The notes under the pieces are model-generated. The model did not search any database and was not told where the DNA came from. It was given only the letters and a program-made list of their open reading frames with translations. Below are positions 26,466 to 35,961 of a DNA stretch of 64,000 nucleotides, in pieces (positions within the stretch are counted from its first letter, which is position 1; each line of letters starts with the position of its first letter). Origin of the DNA: Pandoraea sputorum (GTDB lineage: Bacteria > Pseudomonadota > Gammaproteobacteria > Burkholderiales > Burkholderiaceae); contig NZ_CP010431.2 of the NCBI RefSeq assembly GCF_000814845.2, forward strand, positions 3,534,001 to 3,598,000, given 5' to 3'. A program made the position numbers and the translations under genes.

Positions 26466-27713
26466 ATGTTCACTTATCTCTTCGTGATCTTCCTGCTGGC
26501 GATGGTCATGACCAAGCTCTGGCTCGCGGCCCGACAGGTCCGCTACGTGGTCGCCCATCGCGCCGCCGTCCCCGAGCGCTTCGCCGACACGATCACGCTG
26601 ACCGATCATCAGCGGGCGGCCGATTACACCGTCGCCCGCACCCGCCTCGGCATGGCGGAGATTTTCGCGCAGGCGGTTCTACTGGTCGCATTTACGTTGC
26701 TCGGCGGCCTGAATCTGCTGCACATCGGCATCTCCGAATGGCTTGGCGATGGCTACGTCGGGCAAATTGCCCTGATCGCTGCTGTGCTCCTCATCTCGGG
26801 CGTCGTCGACCTGCCCTTCACCTACATTCGTCAATTCGTCATCGAGCAACGTTTCGGCTTTAACCGCATGTCGCTCGGGCTGTTCGTTGCGGATATGGTC
26901 AAGGGCACCGCAGTGGGTGTGGCGCTGGGATTGCCGCTGCTGTTCGTCGTACTGTGGTTGATGGACCGCGCAGGCCCCCTGTGGTGGGTGTACACGTGGG
27001 TCGTGTGGGTCGCGTTCAATTTGTTCGTTCAGTTCATCTTCCCGCATGTGATCGCGCCGATTTTCAACAAATTCGAACCCTTGTCCGATGCCTCACTGGC
27101 ACAACGTATCGAAGGGCTGATGCAGCGTTGCGGCTTTGCGGCTCGTGGTCTTTTTGTGATGGACGGGTCGAAGCGTTCGGCGCACGGCAACGCCTATTTC
27201 AGCGGCTTTGGTCGCGCGAAACGCATCGTCTTCTTCGACACACTGATCGAGCGTCTCTCCCCGGCCGAGATCGAAGCCGTACTGGCGCACGAACTGGGGC
27301 ACTTCAAGCGTCGTCACATCACCAAGCGCCTGGTCGTCGCCTTCGCACTATCGCTTGCCTTCCTCGCGCTACTTGGCTGGCTTATTGGACGCACATGGTT
27401 CTACACCGAACTGGGCGTCATGCCGTCGATGACCGGCAGCAACAATGCGCTCGCGCTTGTGCTCTTCTTCCTTGTGCTGCCCGTATTCGGGTTCTTTGCC
27501 AGCCCGCTGAACAGTCTGACGTCGCGCAAGCATGAGTTCGAGGCGGACGCCTTCGCTGCGAGCCAAACGCAAGCAGGCGATCTGGTGAATGCCCTCGTGA
27601 AGCTGTATCAGGACAACGCGTCGACGCTCACGCCGGACCCCGTCTACACAGCGTTTTACTACTCGCATCCTCCCGCGTCGCAACGCATCGACCGTTTGCT
27701 GGGGCATGCATGA
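26466..27713 (+). CDS. M48 family CAAX-protease/STE24-like membrane metallopeptidase
   Basis: ATG 26466 gives 415 residues starting [15 protein letters not shown]. The frame is open far upstream but that part is antisense to orn. About seven membrane helices are predicted. The zinc motif HELGH is at 275-279, and the third ligand lies in [10 protein letters not shown] near residue 358. [21 protein letters not shown] is the STE24-type N-terminal signature (core [10 protein letters not shown]). Bacterial members likely take part in membrane protein quality control; the physiological substrate is unknown. Its stop overlaps the rsgA start by ATGA. Confidence 0.93.
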   Translation: MFTYLFVIFLLAMVMTKLWLAARQVRYVVAHRAAVPERFADTITLTDHQRAADYTVARTRLGMAEIFAQAVLLVAFTLLGGLNLLHIGISEWLGDGYVGQIALIAAVLLISGVVDLPFTYIRQFVIEQRFGFNRMSLGLFVADMVKGTAVGVALGLPLLFVVLWLMDRAGPLWWVYTWVVWVAFNLFVQFIFPHVIAPIFNKFEPLSDASLAQRIEGLMQRCGFAARGLFVMDGSKRSAHGNAYFSGFGRAKRIVFFDTLIERLSPAEIEAVLAHELGHFKRRHITKRLVVAFALSLAFLALLGWLIGRTWFYTELGVMPSMTGSNNALALVLFFLVLPVFGFFASPLNSLTSRKHEFEADAFAASQTQAGDLVNALVKLYQDNASTLTPDPVYTAFYYSHPPASQRIDRLLGHA

Positions 27714-28651
27714 AGCGCGGCGTGAAAGGTAAGGCTGCGCCCGTCGAAACGACCGCGCAGGAACGACGCCACGGCCGTGTTGCCGCAGCGCATGGCCGCC
27801 ACTACGTCGTAGAAGCCGCCGACGGAGAAACGGTGCTGTGTTTCCCGCGCGGCAAGAAGAGCGAGATCGCCGTCGGCGATGAGGTGGCATGGGCGCGCAC
27901 AGGCGACCAGGGTGTCATCGAGGAGATTCTGCCGCGTCGCAACCTGCTCTACCGTTCGGACCAGTTCAAGAGCAAGCTGTTTGCCGCCAACATCGACCAG
28001 TTGGTGATCATGCTGGCGACGGAGCCCTATTTCAGCGAAGACCTGCTCGGGCGCGCGCTCGTGGCTGCCGAGGCGAACGAATTGCGTCCGCTTATCGTGC
28101 TGAACAAGACTGACGTCACAGCGGCACTGCCTGCGGCGCGGGAACGTCTTGCGCCGTATCGCGCGCTGGGCTACGAAGTGCTGGAACTCTCCGTTCGCGC
28201 CGACCCCGACGCCGCCACGGCACTTCTGTTACCGCGACTGGCCCATCAGTCGTCGCTGTTGCTCGGTCAGTCCGGCATGGGGAAGTCGAGTCTTGTGAAT
28301 CTCGTCGTCCCGAATGCCGACGCGGCAACGCGCGAAATCTCCACGGTGTTGAACTCGGGCAAGCACACGACGACGTTCACGCGAATCTTCCATCTGCCCG
28401 AAGGCGGATTACTCATCGACTCACCGGGTTTTCAGGAGTTTGGGCTGCATCACCTGAAGGAAGGGGCACTTGAACGTGCGTTTCCCGAGTTTCGTCCACT
28501 GCTCACCGGATGCCGGTTCTACAACTGCCATCACTTAAAGGAACCGGGCTGCGCGATTCTCGAGGCCGTGGAGGACGGGCGCATTTCTCGTCAGCGTCAC
28601 GCCCTCTACGCGCAACTCGTTCACGAGTCGGAGCAGCAGATTCCCTATTGA
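27710..28651 (+). CDS. rsgA: Ribosome small-subunit GTPase RsgA
   Basis: The 313-residue protein is a circularly permuted GTPase. An N-terminal OB-fold is followed by G4 NKTD, then G1 GQSGMGKSS and G3 DSPGFQEFG in the permuted order. The C-terminal zinc domain includes [14 protein letters not shown]. It helps late 30S maturation by displacing RbfA. Translation is coupled to the upstream protease gene. A strong terminator follows after 40 bp. Confidence 0.96.
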   Translation: MKRGVKGKAAPVETTAQERRHGRVAAAHGRHYVVEAADGETVLCFPRGKKSEIAVGDEVAWARTGDQGVIEEILPRRNLLYRSDQFKSKLFAANIDQLVIMLATEPYFSEDLLGRALVAAEANELRPLIVLNKTDVTAALPAARERLAPYRALGYEVLELSVRADPDAATALLLPRLAHQSSLLLGQSGMGKSSLVNLVVPNADAATREISTVLNSGKHTTTFTRIFHLPEGGLLIDSPGFQEFGLHHLKEGALERAFPEFRPLLTGCRFYNCHHLKEPGCAILEAVEDGRISRQRHALYAQLVHESEQQIPY

Positions 28652-28690
28652 GACGGCGTGCGCTCGCGCGTCGTATCTGCCAGCAACAAG

Positions 28691-28717
28691 AAACCCCGCC
28701 GAAGCGGGGTTTTCTTT
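28691..28717 (+). terminator. Intrinsic terminator after rsgA
   Basis: AAACCCCGC-CGAA-GCGGGGTTT forms a 9-bp stem running into a T-rich tract, 39 bp after the rsgA stop. Confidence 0.88.
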
Positions 28718-28762
28718 TGCTCTATTGCGATTCGCGCCTCAACGTCAGCGCAATCGGCCCGA

Positions 28763-29701
28763 TCAGCCCAGCCATACAGCAAGCGTCAGCAGAAGCAACA
28801 ACAGCATCCACAGCAGCACTGCGCGCCAGACGAGTCCGACGGCTGCTTGCAAGGTCCGCGGCGTGCATTCGCTGCCGACCGGCAGAACGGCGTCGTCCCC
28901 TTGGTTGAGCGCGTCGACGCTGGAGACCTCGGCAAGCGGGCCAGTCAGACGTGCGCCGAGCGCACCGCTACCTGCCGCCAGCAAAATGCCTTCGTTCTCG
29001 TTCGGCCACTGCTTGGCATAGTGACGCCACGCGTAGATGGCATCTTCGAAGTTACCGACAATCGCGAAGCCAATCGCCGTCAGACGCGCCGGCACCCAGT
29101 CGATCACGTAGAAAGCCTTGCGCGCAAACGCACCGAAGGCCGGGCTGCGATCGGGTGCCGCTTCCGTCCATCGGCGGGAGAGATACTCAGCGAGACGATA
29201 CAACACGGCCCCGGCGGGACCCACAGGCATCAGGAACCAGAAAAACACACCGAACACGTGCCGATGCGAGGCAATCACAGCATGCAGCAGCGTGTGACGC
29301 ACGATCTCGTCCACCGGCATATCGACGGTGTCGATGCCAATCCATTGACGCAGAATTTCGCGCGCTTCGTTGACGTTGTCGTTATTCAGCGCAACGTGGA
29401 TATCCGTGAAATAGTGGCTGAACTGCCGAAACCCCATCGTCAGGTAGACGATGAGCACGTTCCAGGCAAAGCCAAGAAAAATATTGACCCGCATGAGCAG
29501 GTAATAGACGACGCCGACAACCAGGACGAATGGCACCACTACGACCAGCCACGCGAGGACACCATGGCGCGGCTGCCCGGCGTCAAACGATTGCGACGTA
29601 TGGGTCGCGTGGGAGCGGATCAGGTTGTAGATCGGGTTTTGCGTGGAGAGGGCACGCACCTGCTCAAAGATCAGCGCGAGGAGTACCGAGAAGAATGTCA
29701 T
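28763..29701 (-). CDS. CobD/CbiB-family membrane protein
   Basis: From ATG 29701 the protein has 312 residues and begins MTFFSVLLALIFEQVR; the longer frame to 29797 is not homologue-like. Helices lie near both ends and at about 55-95. KAFYVIDWVPARLTAIGFAIVGNFEDA (core DWVPARLTAIGFAIVGNFED) is the CbiB-like segment. No other cobalamin genes are present. In betaproteobacteria this gene is a stand-alone neighbour of rsgA and the Nudix gene, so a role other than adenosylcobinamide synthesis, for example AmpE-like, is possible. Confidence 0.8.
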   Translation of the reverse strand: MTFFSVLLALIFEQVRALSTQNPIYNLIRSHATHTSQSFDAGQPRHGVLAWLVVVVPFVLVVGVVYYLLMRVNIFLGFAWNVLIVYLTMGFRQFSHYFTDIHVALNNDNVNEAREILRQWIGIDTVDMPVDEIVRHTLLHAVIASHRHVFGVFFWFLMPVGPAGAVLYRLAEYLSRRWTEAAPDRSPAFGAFARKAFYVIDWVPARLTAIGFAIVGNFEDAIYAWRHYAKQWPNENEGILLAAGSGALGARLTGPLAEVSSVDALNQGDDAVLPVGSECTPRTLQAAVGLVWRAVLLWMLLLLLLTLAVWLG

Positions 29702-29860
29702 GCGTGCGATCAGATCACCGGACGGAATGGTGTAACGATAGCACAGCTTCTCGCAAATGCCCGCCCCGCGTGCCTTCGCGACGCACCTGTCTGTCAATTC
29801 AAGCAGGCAATTTGCAGAATCTGATCAACTTTCGCATTGCGTCCGCAGCTAGGTCCGCGG

Positions 29861-30544
29861 TTAGGCCCGCAGAAGTTGATAGAAATTTCTGAGCATGCCC
29901 GCCGTCGCACCCCAGATGAAATATTCGCCACCTGCGGCCTTCGGATAGGGCATCGCATAAAAACGACGCTCACCGACCTGATAGTTGAAGACGCGAATCT
30001 GATGATGTGCGGGATTCATCAGGAAATCGAGCGGCACCTCGAAGATTTCGTCGACCTCGCCCGTATCCGCGACCAGATCGAACGGCGGCTTGACCAGGCC
30101 AACGACCGGCGCGACGCGAAACCCCGTCCCCGTCACATAATCCGGCAAGCTGCCGATGACCTCGACGGCACCGGCGTCCAGTCCGATTTCCTCGCGCGAT
30201 TCGCGCAACGCGGTCGCAATCGGTGTCGGATCGTCGGGCTCACGGCTCCCGCCCGGGAAACTGACTTGTCCGGCGTGCGTACTCAAATGCTGCGTGCGCT
30301 TCGTGAGCAGCACGGTGGTGCCGTTCGGTCGCATCACTAACGGCACCAACACCGCGGCGGCTCGTGGCGTAAACATCGAGGGGGACACCAGATCGCCGAC
30401 ACCCGACTCAGGTGTCCAGATTGGCGGACTGGCAAGACGGTCACGCAACGCCGAGGGGGTCAACCGCTCTGCCGGCACCGGCTCCCCTTCCCCCGTCGAG
30501 ACGATGGGTAAGGCTTCAGGATGCAGGATGAGAGGTGGCGCCAC
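29861..30544 (-). CDS. Nudix hydrolase, CoA pyrophosphatase type
   Basis: The 227-residue protein shows VLLTKRTQHLSTHAGQVSFP, the UPF0035 signature of CoA-specific Nudix enzymes, followed by the Nudix box GGSREPDDPTPIATALRESR and EEIGLD. By family it hydrolyses CoA and acyl-CoA to phosphopantetheine and adenosine 3',5'-bisphosphate. It lies between the CobD-like gene and rplS on the same strand, each with its own spacing, so co-transcription is uncertain. The first 50 residues are variable. Confidence 0.9.
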   Translation of the reverse strand: MAPPLILHPEALPIVSTGEGEPVPAERLTPSALRDRLASPPIWTPESGVGDLVSPSMFTPRAAAVLVPLVMRPNGTTVLLTKRTQHLSTHAGQVSFPGGSREPDDPTPIATALRESREEIGLDAGAVEVIGSLPDYVTGTGFRVAPVVGLVKPPFDLVADTGEVDEIFEVPLDFLMNPAHHQIRVFNYQVGERRFYAMPYPKAAGGEYFIWGATAGMLRNFYQLLRA

Positions 30545-30693
30545 GTAGACCTTTGGAGATGAAGAATTTTGCTATTTTAGCGAGGATGCGTAAAGCGCGT
30601 GCGCGCAAAGAAAATGCCATTCCCCCGGCAATTCGCGGGATACCGTAGTTATGACGCAGCGCCGCATCGCAAGCAACGCGCCGCACTGAAACG

Positions 30694-30720
30694 AAAAAAG
30701 CACCCCGAGGGGTGCTTTTT
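30694..30720 (-). terminator. Intrinsic terminator of the rpsP-rimM-trmD-rplS operon
   Basis: GCACCCC and GGGGTGC form a tight hairpin flanked by A6 and T5. On the minus strand it lies 55 bp past the rplS stop and ends in a T-run. Confidence 0.88.
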
Positions 30721-30775
30721 CCATGCGGCTTTGCTGCGCCCGGCCACGAGGTCGCCAGGCGAAGCGGCGTCCGAC

Positions 30776-31165
30776 TTACTCGGCAGCAGCGACGGTCTTG
30801 CTCTTGAACGTGAGCTTTTCCTTGATACGTGCCGACTTGCCCGAACGCTCACGCAGGTAGTACAGCTTAGCGCGACGAACGTCACCACGACGCTTGACTT
30901 CGATGCTGGCGATCAGCGGCGAGTACGTCTGGAACGTACGCTCAACGCCTTCACCCGACGAAATCTTACGAACGATGAAGCCCGAGTTCAGACCACGGTT
31001 ACGCTTGGCGATCACGACACCTTCGTAAGCCTGAACACGCTTGCGGGTACCTTCAACCACGTTCACGTTAACGATCACGGTGTCGCCCGGGGCGAATTCG
31101 GGGATCGTCTTGTTCGCGGTCAAACGCGCGATTTCTTCTTGCTCGATCTTAGCGATCAGATTCAT
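30776..31165 (-). CDS. rplS: 50S ribosomal protein L19
   Basis: The 129-residue protein has [39 protein letters not shown] and [20 protein letters not shown], all standard L19. It is the last gene of the four-gene ribosomal operon. GGAG precedes ATG 31165. It sits at the 30S-50S interface. Confidence 0.98.
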   Translation of the reverse strand: MNLIAKIEQEEIARLTANKTIPEFAPGDTVIVNVNVVEGTRKRVQAYEGVVIAKRNRGLNSGFIVRKISSGEGVERTFQTYSPLIASIEVKRRGDVRRAKLYYLRERSGKSARIKEKLTFKSKTVAAAE

Positions 31166-31268
31166 TTACTACTCCTTGTGCCATCGTGTCGGCGTTATAT
31201 ACCGGCGGGCCGGCCCCGACAGAGGATGGGTTCAAACCGAATGCCGTCCCCATGACGACATCCGCTGC

Positions 31269-32039
31269 CTACTTGGCCGAGGTATCGGCCCGCAGGCTTG
31301 TCAGCCAAGCCTCGTCGGCACGGCTGAGCAATCCGTTGGCACGCGCACTCTCGATCAGATCGGGACGCTTGTGCCATGTATTGGCCAACGCCTCACGGCG
31401 TCGCCACTTTTCAATCTCTGCATGATGCCCACCCAACAGCACATCGGGCACACGCACGCCTTCATATTCTTCAGGCCGCGTGTAGTGAGGGCAATCCAGC
31501 AAGCCATTCACGAAGCTGTCTTGCTCCGCCGACTGTTCGTCGTTCAGCGCGCCCGGCAGCAGCCGGATCAGCGAATCCATCAGCGCCATGGCGGGCAACT
31601 CCCCACCTGACAGCACAAAATCGCCGACGCTGACTTCTTCGTCGACCACACGATCGATCAAGCGCTGATCGATTGCCTCATAACGGCCGCAAAGCAGAAT
31701 CAAGCCTTGCTCCTGCTCGCGCAGCTCGACCACCCGGCGATGCGTCAACGGCTTACCTTGCGGCGACATCAGCAACACGCGACCACGCGGGACACCGGCT
31801 TGCGCCTGAGCGGCCTTTGCGGCGGCAATCGCATCATCCAGCGGCTTGGCCAGCATCACCATGCCCGGACCACCACCATAGGGACGATCGTCGATCGTGC
31901 GGTAATTGTTATGCGTGAAGTCACGCGGATTCCAAAACCGCAGACCGTAGCGCGACTGCTTAAGCGCCCGGCTGGTGACGCCCCAGTCGGTCAGTGCCCG
32001 AAACATCTCGGGAAAGAGCGTGACGACGTCAAACTGCAT
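31269..32039 (-). CDS. trmD: tRNA (guanine37-N1)-methyltransferase
   Basis: The 256-residue protein begins [13 protein letters not shown]. It has [34 protein letters not shown] (core [10 protein letters not shown]) and [20 protein letters not shown], the SPOUT knot that binds S-adenosylmethionine. It makes m1G37 in tRNAs reading CNN codons and prevents frameshifting. It lies between rimM and rplS in the conserved order. Confidence 0.98.
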   Translation of the reverse strand: MQFDVVTLFPEMFRALTDWGVTSRALKQSRYGLRFWNPRDFTHNNYRTIDDRPYGGGPGMVMLAKPLDDAIAAAKAAQAQAGVPRGRVLLMSPQGKPLTHRRVVELREQEQGLILLCGRYEAIDQRLIDRVVDEEVSVGDFVLSGGELPAMALMDSLIRLLPGALNDEQSAEQDSFVNGLLDCPHYTRPEEYEGVRVPDVLLGGHHAEIEKWRRREALANTWHKRPDLIESARANGLLSRADEAWLTSLRADTSAK

Positions 32040-32099
32040 CAGACCGTTTCCGTCCAGAGGTGCCCGGACGCAATAACGGCCAGGCGGTCAATCGGTATC

Positions 32100-32741
32100 T
32101 CAGTAATCGAGACCCCAGTCAGCCACAATGCGTCCCGCCTCGGTGTCGACGGTCTGGACGTACTGGCCAACAAACGGGATCAACCGCTCAGCGGTCTTCG
32201 CCGGATTGCCATCGGTAGCCGGTATGTCGTACACCACCCGCAAAACGGTGTGTACGCCGTTGTCCAGCAAACCGACAACCTTGCCGAGCGATTCATCCTG
32301 CAAATTCGTCACCTGGGCGCCGATCAGGTCGACCCAGTAAAACTCGTCCTCGCCAGCCGATGGGAATGCACTGCGCGGCACCCAGACCTGAAGGCCCTTG
32401 AGCGCCTCGGCAGACGTCCGGTTCTCACTGCCGCGCAATTGTGCGACAACGGTTCCCGAATGCCCCCGACTGTGGAGCACGTTAGCCTTGGTGTAGGCCG
32501 ATTCGCCTGGACGACGGAAATACCAGCAATCTGCGGATAACAGGCCTTCGCCGTCACCCGTGTGCGGCTGCACCTTTATCCAGCCGCGAATCCCGTAGGC
32601 ATCGCCGATATAACCGAGCTCGACGAGATCGTCGGGCACCTCGGTTACCGGGGCGAGCACCTGCTCGGCGCGCATGCCGGAGGCGCGACGCGCTTCTGCA
32701 CCGATTTTCAGCGGCACACGCTCACGTGCGGAACGAACCAT
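32100..32741 (-). CDS. rimM: 16S rRNA processing protein RimM
   Basis: From ATG 32741 the protein has 213 residues. LVELGYIGDAYGIRGWIKVQ is the RimM N-terminal signature, and EFYWVDLIGAQVTN begins the PRC barrel. It helps mature the 30S head and binds S19. The frame opens upstream at 32813, but MVRSARERV is the better start because only a short gap then remains to rpsP. The N-terminus before residue 40 is longer than in E. coli. Confidence 0.96.
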   Translation of the reverse strand: MVRSARERVPLKIGAEARRASGMRAEQVLAPVTEVPDDLVELGYIGDAYGIRGWIKVQPHTGDGEGLLSADCWYFRRPGESAYTKANVLHSRGHSGTVVAQLRGSENRTSAEALKGLQVWVPRSAFPSAGEDEFYWVDLIGAQVTNLQDESLGKVVGLLDNGVHTVLRVVYDIPATDGNPAKTAERLIPFVGQYVQTVDTEAGRIVADWGLDY

Positions 32742-32868
32742 GCAATCCAACCTTGTGACGAACACACGGCGATGCTTGCCCCAGATTGCTCTGGAGCATG
32801 CACCGCCGTTCAATTCTCATGCCATCGGCAAACCGATAGCAATGCGTACCACTCGACTATCTGAAAGC

Positions 32869-33120
32869 TTAGGCAGCAGCCTTGGCGCCTTGCTTGATCA
32901 GACGAGCCACGGTCGGCGACAGTTGTGCGCCAACGCCTTGCCAGTACGTCAGACGGTCTTGAGCAATGCGCAGACCTTCCGTGCCTTCGGCAGCGACCGG
33001 GTTGTAGAAGCCAATACGCTCGATGAAGCGGCCATCGCGACGGTTACGCGAGTCGGTTGCAACGATGTTGTAGAACGGGCGCTTCTTCGCGCCGCCGCGA
33101 GCCAGGCGGATAACGACCAT
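32869..33120 (-). CDS. rpsP: 30S ribosomal protein S16
   Basis: ATG 33120 gives 83 residues starting [20 protein letters not shown], the S16 signature. An in-frame codon at 33219 lies upstream of the predicted promoter and cannot be the start. It is the first gene of the operon. The Ala-rich C-terminus is usual. Confidence 0.98.
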   Translation of the reverse strand: MVVIRLARGGAKKRPFYNIVATDSRNRRDGRFIERIGFYNPVAAEGTEGLRIAQDRLTYWQGVGAQLSPTVARLIKQGAKAAA

Positions 33121-33165
33121 ATTAAATCCTTGTGAATCCAGAAGTGTTCGGACAGAAAACGCGTG

Positions 33166-33194
33166 ATTATAGCGCAAAACCCTCGTCAAAACAA
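33166..33194 (-). promoter_or_regulatory. Sigma-70 promoter of the rpsP operon
   Basis: On the minus strand TTGTTT and a perfect TATAAT are spaced by 17 bp. The -10 lies 45 bp upstream of the rpsP ATG, a normal position for this strongly expressed operon. Confidence 0.75.
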
Positions 33195-33321
33195 ACACTT
33201 CGCCAAAGGCAAAGTACACCCCGTATAGGCACGCCTATATTAGAGGGCTTGTACGCCGGTGCCGCGCCCCGATAACCGCTGGTCTACAATGCACGCATCC
33301 TTTGTGTGAAGCGAGTCCTGC

Positions 33322-34497
33322 ATGCGGCGATTTCCCGATGGATACTCATTCTCCTTCCTCCTGCCATGGCCCACGCGGATTGCCGCGCGGGTGGTCATCC
33401 TCATCGGCGCCGCGCTGACGTGCGCCCCGCAATTGGCGACGGCGCGTGACGCCCTTCCCATCGAGCGTCTCTCGTTACCTCAGGGCTTCTACGTCGAAGT
33501 CCTTTCCGATCAGGTCCCCGGGGCCCGAGGCATGGCATTAGGTCCGAAAGGCACGCTGTTTGTCGGCAGCCGGGCGCAAGGCAACGTCTACGCCATCACG
33601 CTCGATCCATCGCGCGCCTATGCCGCCAAGGTCCGCACGGTAGCGTCAGGCCTGAACATGCCCGTCGGAGTCGCGATGCGCAATGGCGCTTTGTATATCT
33701 CGGCCGTGTCGCGCATCGTCAGACTCGACGACATCGAAAACCATCTCGACAACCCAGGCAAGCCCACCGTCGTCTACGACAAACTTCCCACCGAAAGCCA
33801 CCACGGCTGGCGATATATCGCCTTTGGCCCGGACCAGCGTTTGTATGTGGGTGTCGGCGCCCCCTGCAATGTTTGCAAGCGCGACGAAAATCGGTACGCG
33901 ATGATTGGCAGCATTAAACCCGACGGTACGGACTGGCGAGTCGTTGCCCGAGGCGTACGCAACACCGTGGGATTCGACTGGCAACCCGGCACCAAAACGC
34001 TATGGTTCACCGATAACGGGCGCGATCTGCTCGGCGACGATGTTCCCGACGACGAGCTCAACCGTCTGACGCGGATGGGGGAGCATTTTGGGTTCCCGTA
34101 CTGTCACGCCGGCGATGTCCCCGACCCCGACTTCGGCGGCGAAAAGGCGTGCCGCAATTATTCGCCGCCTATGGCCAAACTGGGTGCCCACGTGGCCGCC
34201 CTTGGCATGCGCTTCTATACAGGCAAGCAATTCCCGGACGATTATCGCGGCAGTATCTTTATTGCTGAGCACGGTTCGTGGAACCGCAGCAGCAAAGTGG
34301 GATACCGGGTCGTTCGTGTGGTTCTGGATGCGAAAGGCAATGTCAGCAAGCAGGAAGTTTTTGCACAGGGGTGGTTAGGTGACGGCGACGCCGTGTGGGG
34401 TCGCCCCGTCGACCTGCTGACCCTGCCGGACGGATCACTCCTGATCAGCGACGACCACGCCGGAGCAATATATCGAATCACGTACCGAAAGCCATGA
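33322..34497 (+). CDS. PQQ-type sugar dehydrogenase-like beta-propeller (sorbosone dehydrogenase family)
   Basis: The 391-residue protein has a signal peptide ending near TARDALP, about residue 43. The mature protein is a beta-propeller with LPQGFYVEVLSDQVPGARGM, HHGWRYIAFGPDQRLYVGVG, RNTVGFDWQPGTKTLWFTDN and GDAVWGRPVDLLTLPDGSLLISDDHAGA (each quoted within its conserved core). These match the glucose/sorbosone dehydrogenase fold. A CxxC pair in APCNVCKRDE may be a disulfide. Soluble quinoproteins of this kind oxidise aldoses in the periplasm, but many family members lack a proven substrate. It stands alone on the plus strand. Confidence 0.85.
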   Translation: MRRFPDGYSFSFLLPWPTRIAARVVILIGAALTCAPQLATARDALPIERLSLPQGFYVEVLSDQVPGARGMALGPKGTLFVGSRAQGNVYAITLDPSRAYAAKVRTVASGLNMPVGVAMRNGALYISAVSRIVRLDDIENHLDNPGKPTVVYDKLPTESHHGWRYIAFGPDQRLYVGVGAPCNVCKRDENRYAMIGSIKPDGTDWRVVARGVRNTVGFDWQPGTKTLWFTDNGRDLLGDDVPDDELNRLTRMGEHFGFPYCHAGDVPDPDFGGEKACRNYSPPMAKLGAHVAALGMRFYTGKQFPDDYRGSIFIAEHGSWNRSSKVGYRVVRVVLDAKGNVSKQEVFAQGWLGDGDAVWGRPVDLLTLPDGSLLISDDHAGAIYRITYRKP

Positions 34498-34680
34498 GGC
34501 CCCGCGATGAAACATTTCACGCCAATGGGAAACGTCATCGGGCCTGCGCAGGGAACTGCCCCCAGGCTCGCCCGGTCAACGATGAATGGTACTCACGGCA
34601 CCGCTGGAACACATCGCCCCACGTTCAGCGCGACGTTTTCGCCGTCCCTGCCCTCTCCGCAACTACTTCCAGACAACATC

Positions 34681-35493
34681 ATGACTCAACGCCTACTCTC
34701 GTTCCTGCCCTCCTCGTTGACTTCGTATCTGGTGACGCTCCTCGTGCCTGCCGCCATGCTGGCCGGTTGTGCAGCGCCGTCTGGCGGAGGTGCCAATCCC
34801 GCATCGGGCACGTCGGATAACACCGCAGCTGCGACCGCCCCTGCCGACATTCTCGGCACCTGGCAGTTGATGAAATGGGAAGGCACGAGCGACGCGCCAA
34901 ACCTGCCGGAAGGCCGCGCCATCAATCTGACGTTCAATGACAAGGGGGCTTACTCGGGCACTGGTGGCTGCAATCGCATCTTTGGGCAATACACGATCGG
35001 CCCCGGCAAAGGACAACTCAGCATCCAACCCCCTGCCGCCACACGCATGGCCTGCCCGGATTCGATGGCTTTCGAAGATCGCTACCTCAAGACGCTCGCC
35101 AGCATGACCCGCTTCGAACGCCGTGACACGCAATTGATTCTGAGCGCACCGAACGGCCCGACACTCACCTATGCGTCCCAAACGTTGCTTAACCGCACGG
35201 TGGCAGGCGCGAGCGGGGCAGCGACGACGGAAGATCGAATTCTCGACGTCGATTCCCAGATGGCGGACTGTGTAGGCGTGGCACCGCGCAAGTGCTTGCG
35301 TGTGCGCGCCGCCGACGACTCCGGAAAATCGCAATGGGAACTCTGGTATGCCCACATCGATGGCTTCGAGTGGAAGCCCGGCGTAGAATACCGCGTGAAA
35401 ATTCACGGCGAACCTGTCGCCAATCCGCCCGCTGACGCGTCGAGCATGCGCTGGACGCTCGTCGAAGTCATTCGGGAAACGCCTGCTCGATAA
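34681..35493 (+). CDS. META/HslJ-domain lipoprotein with DUF4377-like C-terminus
   Basis: ATG 34681 gives 270 residues with the lipobox LAGC (Cys30). A META domain begins ILGTWQLMKWEG and carries GGCNRIFGQYTI and ATRMACPDSMAFEDRYL, so the domain cysteines are conserved. The last third, from about residue 185, has CVGVAPRKCLRVRA and WYAHIDGFEWKPGVEYRV, matching a DUF4377-type stress-protein domain. HslJ-like proteins are linked to heat and novobiocin tolerance in the envelope. The in-frame region to 34507 has no signal peptide at its start and is not used. Confidence 0.85.
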   Translation: MTQRLLSFLPSSLTSYLVTLLVPAAMLAGCAAPSGGGANPASGTSDNTAAATAPADILGTWQLMKWEGTSDAPNLPEGRAINLTFNDKGAYSGTGGCNRIFGQYTIGPGKGQLSIQPPAATRMACPDSMAFEDRYLKTLASMTRFERRDTQLILSAPNGPTLTYASQTLLNRTVAGASGAATTEDRILDVDSQMADCVGVAPRKCLRVRAADDSGKSQWELWYAHIDGFEWKPGVEYRVKIHGEPVANPPADASSMRWTLVEVIRETPAR

Positions 35494-35502
35494 CCATTTC
35501 AA

Positions 35503-35952
35503 ATGAACGCAGTCGCTTATAAATCCAAGACCCTGACCGCCGGTCTCGCGATGCTGTTCGGCACGCTTGGCCTGCATCGCTTCTATCTGTATGGCATGCG
35601 CGACCGCTTCGGCTGGGCCCACATTGTGGGCTCGGCGTGCGGGGTGGCGGGCTGGGGACTTCTGGTCACGAGCGAACTGCATTCCCTCGCCGGTTGGATA
35701 CTCACGATTCTGGGTGCCATTTCGCTGTTTTCGGCGTTTCTCACGGCGATTGTCTACGGCTTGCGTCCCGACGAGCGCTGGAACGCGCAGTTCAACACCC
35801 ACGTCTCGAATAAGTCGAAGTCGGGCTGGATCGCGGTCATCATCGTCAGCGTGTCGCTGTTTGTGGGCGCCATGCTGATGATGGTCGGTTTGGCCGTCGC
35901 ATTTCAGACCTACTTTGAAATCCACGACACACCGAATCGCCTGTCGCAGTAA
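35503..35952 (+). CDS. TM2-domain membrane protein
   Basis: The 149-residue protein has KSKTLTAGLAMLFGTLGLHR and FYLYGMRDRFGWAHIVGSA, the TM2-domain pattern with the conserved GLHRFYLG-like turn. Helices lie at about 10-30, 38-56, 63-86 and 108-133. Function is unknown for bacterial TM2 proteins. It starts 9 bp after the META lipoprotein and ends 9 bp before the DUF2520 gene, so the three form an operon. Confidence 0.82.
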   Translation: MNAVAYKSKTLTAGLAMLFGTLGLHRFYLYGMRDRFGWAHIVGSACGVAGWGLLVTSELHSLAGWILTILGAISLFSAFLTAIVYGLRPDERWNAQFNTHVSNKSKSGWIAVIIVSVSLFVGAMLMMVGLAVAFQTYFEIHDTPNRLSQ

Positions 35953-35961
35953 AAACCGATC